From Augochlora pura (lineage: Eukaryota; Arthropoda; Insecta; Hymenoptera; Halictidae): 64,000 bases of DNA. The notes beneath the pieces were generated by a model, which was given only the letters and a program-made list of their open reading frames with translations, made no database searches and had not been told where the DNA came from. The DNA is taken from NCBI RefSeq assembly GCF_028453695.1, contig NC_135781.1, forward strand, positions 27,093,640 through 27,157,639, read 5' to 3'. Position 1 is the stretch's first letter. Each line of letters starts with the position of its first letter. This document shows positions 56,111 to 64,000 of this stretch, piece after piece. The position numbers and the translations under genes are program-made.

Positions 56111-57120
56111 TTCGAAGCAAATCGACCAATGCATTATCATAAATTCTGAACTAATTGATATTATAAAAAAATCTAGACTGCTAAAATATTATTAAATGAT
56201 ATAGCATGGTTAACATTTTCGTAAAAAAGTATTCCAGAACTTATTTTCGCATTTTTCCCTACTCGGAACTCGAGTATACGCAAATGGCGGCAGGATCGGC
56301 AAGAAACAGAGCGTTTCGCAGTCCGCTGGGAGAGGAAGCGCGAAACAAGAAGCGAACAAAGGTGAAGTCCGTGCCAGAATAGTTTTATCTTTTGTATGGA
56401 GAATTTGTCAAGGAATCGCCGCGACAGCGGCGACGCGCCGAAAAATTTCCTGGCACCGTTTCCGACGCGGGCGGTTCACGGACGTAAAGAGGTCGGAAGT
56501 TCCCGAGGCATCAACGGCGACGGGTTTATCGTCGGACCCAAGTGATTTCGTGATCGAAACGAAGACAATGCTCGCGGCTGGCTAGCGAGGGCGGCGATCG
56601 CCTGCACGTCGCTCGGCGAAGGGCGCGTTGATTGGAGCGTTGTTAGACGAGAACGGTGACAATTAACGCCCCCGTTGTGGCCGTTTACCGTCGTTGATCG
56701 GCTTCCGAACGGGGCTCGTTTATTAATCCGTGGACGGCCGTCCGTTAAAGTCGTCCCGAGGAGTCGATTGGTCGTTAACGTTACACGTGACCGGGAAACC
56801 GACGACGATCACGGGAGACGCCGCGATTTCACCTGGCGCACCGCGAATCAGCTTAGAAATGGCTCCCCGGTGGGTCGGTCTATCTGAAACGAGAACGCGA
56901 ATCCTCGATCAGCCTCGACTGCTCTCGTCCGAAGCTACCTCGTTCGTCCCATGCATCCCTGGGAACTTTGATTTCCAACGATCGCGCCTTATTATGTCCC
57001 ATTTCTTACGCTGATTTCGAAATTGCGGCGCAACGATGCTCGTTCTTAGACGAATCTCCCTGCAAATTCGACGTTTCATCGTGATTCCTTTCTGCGGCGT
57101 GCACATCTTTCTGGCATCTT
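56111..57120. other. AT-rich then CpG-rich block
   Basis: 56280-57110 is CpG-rich; overlapping frames 56675-56887, 56730-57014 and 56909-57106 (minus) have no domain. Confidence 0.4.
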
Positions 57121-57960
57121 GTCCTAGGTCTAAGGATAATCTAGAATTGATATAATGTATACAGTCAGTAGCAAAGTTTAAGCATTGATTATTTTTATCT
57201 GAAAGATTGCAGATCTTTGAATAACTGTAATTGTGTTAAAAGGTATCGTAACATTATGATTCTCTTTCTAAATTAACTCTTTACAGTTGTAATAGGTTTA
57301 TATATAGATTTCATGCTAATCAGAATTTATTCTAATTTTTAAACAAAGTTTATTAATCCTGAGCCCGTGTAACTTTCAGGTCACAAGATAATGTGTCAAC
57401 ATTTTCCCAAATAATTTTAAATTTTCGCAGGTTCATGTATACTTTGTAATTATATAAACTTTCTGAAATAACCAATAATAATATTAACAACGGTTATCAT
57501 AACTATTAATAACTATAACTATAATACCATTAACCCGAAATATCAAGTAAATACCTTGCAATTTATCTACAAATAGAAACTAACAGAACTTATTCAACTA
57601 ATAAAGGGTTAATTCTTTTTTAAAATTTAAGTATTTATAACACAATAATGCGTTTTAATTTTATATATAAATAAATAGCTTTGATGTTTAAGAGAGCAAA
57701 GGGTTGAAGCTCTAAATTGCAGGCCCTGGGGGCTCAGACACTCGACGGCCGATGTCTTTCGCTCGCGACCGACTTCTTCTCGAGAGACGATGAAAGATCA
57801 GATGCGGCGAAGGGGTTCGAGAACGCTGACGTCCCTCGTTAATATTCCAGAGGGCGGTAAACAAGCTTGATCGGCTAGTCGATCTTAAAAGCGGCTTGCA
57901 TCTGCGAATTAATCCTCGCCTCGCAAGTGCAGCAAATTACCTTTAATTGTCCCTTAACTT
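57121..57960. other. AT-rich then mixed stretch
   Basis: TTAACTCTTTACAGTTG at 57275, TTAACCCGAAATAT at 57530, and AAAGGGTTAA/AAAGGGTTGA at about 57603 and 57696 are TTAA-plus-C-rich words facing each other, possible decayed TTAA elements, but no convincing pair could be fixed. Otherwise nothing recognised. Confidence 0.35.
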
Positions 57961-57989
57961 GTAAAACAAAAATGAACGATTTAGGAAGG

Positions 57990-58395
57990 AAAGATATGAT
58001 TACTTGAACATAATTTTATTATAATTTTATATATTACTTGCGCATTGTTTTATTATAATTTTATATATTGTTAGCGCATAGTTTTTATACTTACCAATCG
58101 CCAACAATTAAATGAACAAGACTCAAAGCTTGAGTAATCTTTATCTTCTCCTCCCAATTTGTCCATCCTTGTTTATAAGCTGAGGGACAATTTATGCTCA
58201 TTAATTGTTAACAATTATATAAACGAAACTCAAAGCTTTATCTTCTTTTCCCAATTTGTCCGTTCTTCTTTACAAACTGGGAGACAATTTATTTACCAAT
58301 TATTAATAATTATATAAACAAGACTTAAAGCTCGAATAATCTTTATCTTGTTTTTCCAATTTCTCCATTCTCGTTTGCAAGCTAAAGGACAATTA
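57990..58395. repeat. ~100-bp tandem repeat, three copies, with a 41-bp duplication upstream
   Basis: Anchors AACAATTAAATGAACAAGAC, AACAATTATATAAACGAAAC and AATAATTATATAAACAAGAC start at about 58103, 58210 and 58305. Each is followed by TCAAAGCT, a CCCAATTTGTCC block, and GAGGGACAATTTAT. Upstream, ATTTTATTATAATTTTATAT plus GCGCAT occurs twice with a 41-bp step at about 58011-58080. Confidence 0.88.
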
Positions 58396-59670
58396 CGGAG
58401 AGTTTACCGTACCGCGAACTACAATAGAATGTTCAGAACAAGTTCGAAACTGTCGCGACGGCTTCTTCGATTCTCGCGTCCCATCGGTTTCGCACACCTG
58501 TCCCGAATCGGAAGCGAACACGTGCCTCTTCTTAACAACGCATCATCCGTTCCCCGACGCATTCAACCCTCGTCGCCCTCCCATATATTCATTAGCAGCC
58601 GCCGAATACGCTTCTGAAAATAAATACGCGGCCGGCCCGACCCGGGCCAGCTCCGCTGAAATTAGTTTTCTTTAGCCACGGTCTCCCCTTTCGCGCCGGT
58701 AAGACGAAACTTTGCACAAAGGACAAACTCAAATATCACGTTTAATTAGGGTGGGTGTTAGGGGCAAGCGTTGTCAGGAGGGGTCGCCTGCAAATTGAAC
58801 CATGGAAAACTCTGGTTACGAATTTTTTTCCACCATGTACACGGTGTATAATAATTGTATGTCGCGAACGTCGCATGCGAATGTCGCGGCGCAACATGGG
58901 GCAAGTGGATTTTGTATGCAAATATAAGTCGAAAGAAAGGATAATATTTGTTTTTATTTAAGGCTTCGTTGTCGAGGAAAATTAGAATGAAAAATTAATA
59001 CCGGAGGGATAATAGTTCTACTTCTTGTAATATTATAGGATGATAAATAAAAAAGAAGAAATTAAATAAATTGTTCCCTATTACAAAAATTCATCCCTAA
59101 AAATATTAACCTCGATTTTCAAGTCCAATTTTACTAATTACATTTTTGGCAGATCTCTGCTAATTCAGAAGTTTTGGAATCATGGCACACGGTCGTGACA
59201 TATAATTTTTATCCACCCTGTACACGGTGTCTCTTCCCCGGTCCTCGGAAAAACCGAGTCGCCGGATCGTCCCTTGTCACCGCTTAAACAGAAGTTACAG
59301 GCGCGCAATATCAACCGGTTCGCGTTCCCATTGTTGAAACTTTCGGAAGGCGTGTCCCGCGCGAGGAAATTACCCGGCGTTTTGCTAACGTTACAGCTAG
59401 TTTCGCCTCGGGGGCCGAAAGACACGGTATCAACGTCCGATTAAATTAGGCATAAATACGCGCCGCGTCTCTCTCGCCTTTCCACGACCTTATTTACTCG
59501 CAAATTAATCATTAACTCGCTAACAGCTCTGCGTCGCTTCTCTCGTCGCAGATCATTTTGGCCTAGATTTTCCACGCGTTCTGCGAGATCAAATCTCTCT
59601 ACTTCGATTCAATAGCAATATTTAGCGAATTTTAATTGGCTACTTGCGACGCAACTGGGTAAAAATGATA
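58396..59670. other. CpG-rich blocks with two transposon-end-like words
   Basis: TTTTTTCCACCATGTACACG at about 58825 and TTTTATCCACCCTGTACACG at about 59206 are near-identical and about 380 bp apart in direct orientation. They resemble the CCCTGTA ends of short DNA elements but no inverted partner was identified. Frames here (58348-58617, 58755-58961, 59180-59425 minus) have no domain. Confidence 0.4.
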
Positions 59671-59805
59671 TTAACTCTTTTCACTCGATGCGATTTTAAC
59701 TGTAAATCTGAAATGAAATTTCTGGCTCACAGTATTTCCATTCTATGTAATAATGTACACTTTTATGTATACGAAATTTATTTTTATGACTCATGCCAAT
59801 AGTTT
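59671..59805 (+). mobile_element. TTAA-MITE family A, copy 3
   Basis: It begins TTAACTCTTTTCACTCGATG, then CGATTTTAACTGTAAATC, TTTCTGGCTCACAGTATTTC and CATTCTATGTAATAATG, and ends in the ATGACTCATGCC area. Reading the minus strand of 1-132 gives the same series. The distal end may extend to about 60000, where ATCTGTGGCTACCCTCGGGT occurs, but that part has no second copy in this window. Confidence 0.6.
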
Positions 59806-59829
59806 TACTATTTAACAATTATTTAAATT

Positions 59830-59870
59830 TAATCAGATGATAACAATATCATCTGATATCATCAGATTAA
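59830..59870. repeat. AT-rich hairpin (ATCATCTGAT palindromes)
   Basis: TAATCAGATGAT is followed by ATCATCTGAT and ATCATCAGATTA, so three alternating inverted words can form two overlapping hairpins. Located just inside the presumed family A element. Confidence 0.7.
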
Positions 59871-60900
59871 TATACATGTTTGTCGGAATATATATCTTAA
59901 TATCGTAATATATATCATAGTACATATCATACTTTAGCGTACGAGTAATGCGACATATCTGTGGCTACCCTCGGGTATCATGATAAACTCAGGGGAACAT
60001 ATGTTGACAATTAATCCCATTATTAATACAAACATCAACATCAACCAAAGAGAATATTAATACAAATTAATATAACCAAGCATAACTCACTCCACCTAAA
60101 TAAAATATTTTACGATACTTTTAAATTGTTTCTACATCCTTTCTACACTAATGAGGCTTCGATCTCGTTTACAATAAATAAATTAAATTAAATATTTCTA
60201 TCTTTTGTTCCGTCGACTGTAACACGTAGAACAGTTTCACCTAATATATTCTTGATCTGGGATCCAGAACAAATATCCGTAATAAAATATTTCAAATAAA
60301 GCAATTTATGTAATTATTCGCTGTAACAGTATCCTAACAATTTTAGTACAATAATTACACGAAGGGAGAGACACGAGACTCGACCGAGATCTGATCGTGT
60401 AGATAAAAAGTTTGACATCGGTGGTTGAGGTTGGTAGATGTAGTGTCAAGGTCGATCGAGGGAACAGCTGAAGCACGCTCGAAAGGAGGCGGTCGCAGGA
60501 TGGCCATTAAGGTGGGAAAAAAAGTTTCACGCGCTCGACCCTTTCGTATATATATATTTATTAGTCTCCGCAGGACACGTCTGCGGAAGCGGTTACACGC
60601 GCACGACCGGCTCAGGCGAAATTAGATCCTTCCGGCGTGCCGCTCGAATTTAGTCAAGCTCTCTTGTCTTCTTGCCGGTTCACGTCCACCCTAGCTATGA
60701 CGACACCGAAGGGAAGAGCTTCGGGCCAGGCCTGTTTAATTAAGAACTTCATTTCGGTTCTTGTCCGCTCTTGTTCCCTCCACCCTTCTTCTCGGCTCCG
60801 GCTGGTTTAATGTTCATCGATTCTTCGCCGGTTTGAGTAATCGACAGGAGTATCTTCTCGGCGACTCTCGCGATTATTATGACATCTGACGCGTCATCTA
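59871..60900. other. AT-rich then mixed stretch
   Basis: 59871-60370 is AT-rich. 60371-60900 is more GC-rich with a (TA)n run at 60548-60558. No domain. Confidence 0.4.
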
Positions 60901-61390
60901 CAATATCCGACACTATTCATCAATATTCGACACTATTCAGAATCAAATTTTATACGAACTATATTTTCTATCCATTTTTTGAATAATGATCTTTGGTATG
61001 AGTTTATCGAAAAAGTTTTTATTCGGATAAGGCAGAAAGTAAATTCTATGATTAAAGTCTTGTTTGGTTAATGTATCTTGGATATAAATTCTTTGGATAC
61101 AGTTTTGTATATATACAGTAATTTTAGAAATTAATTTTTCTAATAATATTTAGGATAACATATCGAATAATGTCTTCGAATAGTAATTTTAGAAATTAAT
61201 TCTTTGATGAAAATTTGATTCAGATGATATATCGAACAACATCTTAATCGAATAATATTTTAATTAATATATATCCTATAAATACTAATATATATCCTAA
61301 GAATACATTTTCTAATAAAAGATTTATATTAAAAGTATGATCACGTACGAAAATATTATCCTGGTCACTAATATATGAAAAACCATCTAG
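60901..61390. other. AT-rich stretch
   Basis: Duplicated words CAATATTCGACACTATTCA (60920) and CAATATCCGACACTATTCAT (60901) lie about 20 bp apart, and TTTTAGAAATTAATTTTTC/TTCTTTG recurs near 61120 and 61186. Otherwise nothing. Confidence 0.4.
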
Positions 61391-62159
61391 TTTGCTAAAA
61401 ATTCGTTGTTACTTTTATTTAAAAAAGCGTCGAAAACCTTAATATCGCGGTCTAACAACCGCCAGAATTTTCCAGCGAATCGAGCGAGGAGAACCTCCAT
61501 TTTGCCGTGTCTATTCCTAAAAAAAAAAAAAAAATTTAGCCCGGAGCGAGAATGTCGCGGAGGCCGACAGAATTTCGGATGAAAATCGACGACACTGAGT
61601 TTTCCGGCGGCCAACAGGCGGTGTATCCCGAAAAATATTTTTAATTATTCGAACTGAATTTTACAATCGCTGACCTTCCTCCCCTGCCCTCGCATCGTCA
61701 ATACCATCGGCAAATCCGGCGATATTCCATCGCGAGAGGGGGGTGCTCGGCGGGTCGCGTGCACGTGCGTCGAGATTAAACTGCCGCTCGTCAAATAGAT
61801 CGAACACAATTAAAAAAATTGAATTTCCAGGCCGCGGCCGCGGCCTCGCCGAAACTTACAGGGAACGCCGACGGGGTATGAGCGGTGGCCGTTTCGGTTC
61901 TATATTTCCCTCTTCGTGGACGTCCGTTTTTTTTTCGATTCGCTCCCTTCCCGGAACGTGGAACGAAAAAAATCAAGCCCCCCCGCACGGACGCCGGCCC
62001 CGCCTCGGACCGGACAGGCTTTATTATTTAATAAAATCCGTCACCCGGCCCCGTGACAATTTGCCAGTCCGGCTGCGATCGTTCGACGTGCCCAGGAATA
62101 TCGACAATCGCCGCCGAGCGGGATCTTTTGTTTCGTTCCGATGCACCCTGCGCTGTCGC

Positions 62160-62160
<1 letters not shown>
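61391..62160. other. CpG-rich block
   Basis: A 15-A run near 61519-61533. The plus-strand frame 61743-62273 (176 codons) overlaps minus-strand frames and carries a poly-Ser patch from the TCC repeat; no domain. Confidence 0.4.
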
Positions 62161-62191
<31 letters not shown>

Positions 62192-62200
62192 CTCCCTCGA
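62157..62200. repeat. (TCC)n/(TTCCTCC) trinucleotide repeat
   Basis: CTCCTCCTCCTCTTCCTCCT and a second similar block. It encodes Ser, Leu or Glu runs depending on frame; not evidence of a gene. Confidence 0.93.
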
Positions 62201-62819
62201 CGGCCTTTCAAAAAGACTAATTCGCTCGGGATCCGCGCTGCGCTGCATTGTCGTTTTGCCACGGAAAAGCTGATACTGGAAATTACACGACGATGTTGCA
62301 GTCGCGGTGATTTATCGGGCACGATCGATCAGAATTTTTAATTATTTCGCGTTCGGTTGAACAGTGTTCATTTAGCTGGGTGAGGAATTTCAAGGAATTT
62401 TTTAAGATATTCAGGGTAATTTAGCGATAACAAATTGTTAGGCTGTTGCGAAGAGTAATTTTCTATATTTTTTTTAAAGTGTGACGATCGGGATATTATA
62501 TAGATCGTCGTTTTGCTCTTGTTAAACTGGTTAGGTAGCTACTGCATTGTGCGGATTTAGAGAATTCATGCAAAGTGTGATTGGATCCATTTGAAATTCT
62601 ATTAATATGGTGATAAAATGAAGCTTTCTTTCCTTCTTCGATATTTTTAAGAACTAAAAAGTAGTAAAATGAATATACATATATAATTCCAATTTTCATT
62701 TTAATAGAATCAGCCACCAGTGCATGTACCAAGTATCCTAATTTATTGTATAAAATTTAGGAAAATTGTTGATTCTCCATACATAGAGTTGGACATCATT
62801 TGAATAGAATTGGAACATC
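62201..62819. other. Mixed then AT-rich stretch
   Basis: Nothing recognised. Confidence 0.4.
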
Positions 62820-63350
62820 ATTCGGTCATTTCAAATAAATTTTTTTATATAATTTTATTCCACTAATGTTTCCAATAAATTCTTCAAATAATGTATTATT
62901 CGAATAATAATTCAAATAAATGCTTCAAATAAAGTATTATTGAAATATTGATTCAAATAAATTCTTCGAATAAAGTAGTATTTGAATCATGATTCGAATT
63001 CGAATTCTTCGAATAGAGCCTTGTTCAAATAATGATTCGAATCAAGTTTTATTCAAATAGTGATTTGAATCAAGTATTATCCAAATAATAACTCGAATCA
63101 AGTTTTATTCAAATAGTGATTTGAATCAAGTATTATCCAAATAATAATTCGAATCAAGTATTATCCAAATAATAATTCGAATCAAGTATCCTCCAAATAA
63201 CAATTCGAATCAAGTGCTAATCGAATCAAGTATTATTCAAATAATGATTCGAATCAAGTATTATTCGAATAATGAGTCGAATCAACTATTACTCAAATAA
63301 TTCGATTCAACTATTATTCGAATAATGATGAAAATAAATTCTTCGAATGT
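62820..63350. repeat. ATTCGAAT satellite array, 28-bp period
   Basis: The best units are CCAAATAATAATTCGAATCA + AGTATTAT (28 bp), repeated in register at about 63075-63200, with degenerate flanking units from 62820 to 63350. Roughly 15 units. Same vocabulary as the arrays at 38.04, 43.6 and 55.7 kb. Confidence 0.9.
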
Positions 63351-64000
63351 TATTAAAGTTCATCGAGTAAAACTCGTTTCGTTATTCATTATTCAAACGA
63401 AATCAACTCATCCCTATCTAAAAGAACTCCCCGTTGAAAGTGAAACGACTTACCGTGCGGAATCTGATAAAATCGTCACGGTCCGTTTGTATCGTACCGG
63501 GGTTTGGTTAGATCGGAAGATATCGGCCACATAGCGTCGCTATTTCGTTGCTATTAAGCCAAAGATCCGCTTGGCCACGCAGCCTCGTTCGAACGTCGAA
63601 TTATCGAGCCGAGTCGCGTTCTCCGCGACTGTTAATAGACGATGAGCTCGAAAGGCAATGGCAGTGTAATCAATTAGAAACAGTACGATAGGGTGCATCG
63701 GGCTCCACGCCGGCCCCGTATCGTTTCCCCCGGAATTGATTGAACCTTTTGTTTTTAGCGCTCCGCTGGAAATGAAGCGCGGAATTTTGTAGCCGTATAA
63801 TGGAACTGCTCGCACGGAATTGTCGCGGAAATGTTTCGCTTCTACGGGGGTGGGACACAATGCCTTGACAGAATTATTACGTTTAATTGAGCGGCGACGA
63901 ATTTTCTATCTGTTCCGAGAACCATCTCCTTTTCTCGCAAATTAATAATCGAATCGATCGCGTTCGCTCGATAGCAATTTTTCGAATATCGACGGGAAAT
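63351..64000. other. CpG-rich block to window end
   Basis: Two overlapping minus-strand frames (63540-63860, 63670-63858) and one plus-strand frame (63325-63534) without domains. Nothing else recognised. Confidence 0.4.

Noticed and set aside
57275..57705. Possible further TTAA element bounded by TTAACTCTTTACAG and AGCAAAGGGTTGA
   Set aside because: The terminal words match only loosely and several other TTAA words lie in between; no convincing pair of ends.
62820..63350. CRISPR-like array with 28-bp repeats
   Set aside because: Units are contiguous and degenerate with no unique spacers, no cas genes are present, and the DNA is clearly eukaryotic.

Overview
The window looks like nuclear DNA of an insect, most likely a hymenopteran (bee, ant or wasp). 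Three things point that way: very AT-rich stretches alternate sharply, every 0.3-2 kb, with CpG-rich blocks; microsatellites and GA/CT tracts are dense; and there are many short, decayed, non-autonomous DNA transposons. This is an inference from composition and repeats, because no conserved gene anchors the taxonomy. There is no bacterial gene architecture, no CRISPR array, and no tRNA or rRNA gene that I can support.

I could not identify a single confident protein-coding gene. The longest open frames (263, 250, 225 and 217 codons) are either polypyrimidine tracts read as Ser/Leu/Phe repeats or frames inside GC-rich blocks where stop codons are rare. None shows a recognisable domain. The window is best read as intergenic or long-intron DNA. 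Two small AT-neutral frames (about 36.8 and 47.6 kb) are noted as weak candidates only.

The readable content is repeats. (1) TTAA-flanked, piggyBac-like MITEs fall in two families. Family A has copies at 1-132, 39925-40054 and 59671-59805. Family B has copies or pieces at 136-250, 9018-9269, 25767-25860, 34257-34367, 47811-47905 and 54426-54600, and five of these six carry a subterminal palindrome related to ACGAGTCNGACTCGT. (2) A long-inverted-repeat MITE with TA flanks lies at 7451-7929. (3) A foldback family carrying inverted CCAATGAGAGGCGAG arms lies at about 16.0-16.3, 20.6-20.8 and 53.0-53.3 kb. (4) A two-copy dispersed repeat lies at 4281-4447 and 21324-21525. (5) There are many minisatellites, with periods of 11, 14/28, 19, 28, 31, 32, 41, 50, 62, about 93 and about 100 bp. 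Four of the arrays are built from the word ATTCGAAT. (6) An ACGTC-rich cluster lies at 12.66-13.0 kb, and long CT/GA tracts occur at 3.1, 5.0, 34.9-35.95 and 55.0 kb.

Layout: 0-9.3 kb alternating blocks with MITEs; 9.3-20.4 kb mainly CpG-rich; 20.4-22 kb AT-rich with a MITE; 22-26.7 kb CpG-rich with a 19-bp minisatellite; 26.7-27.4 kb two assembly gaps of exactly 500 and 100 N around a 90-bp islet; 27.4-34.3 kb mixed, with a 62-bp satellite; 34.4-36 kb a large polypyrimidine/polypurine domain; 36-44 kb mixed with ATTCGAAT arrays; 44-53 kb mixed with AT-rich satellites; 53-64 kb alternating blocks with further MITEs and ATTCGAAT arrays. No set of genes acting together can be described.
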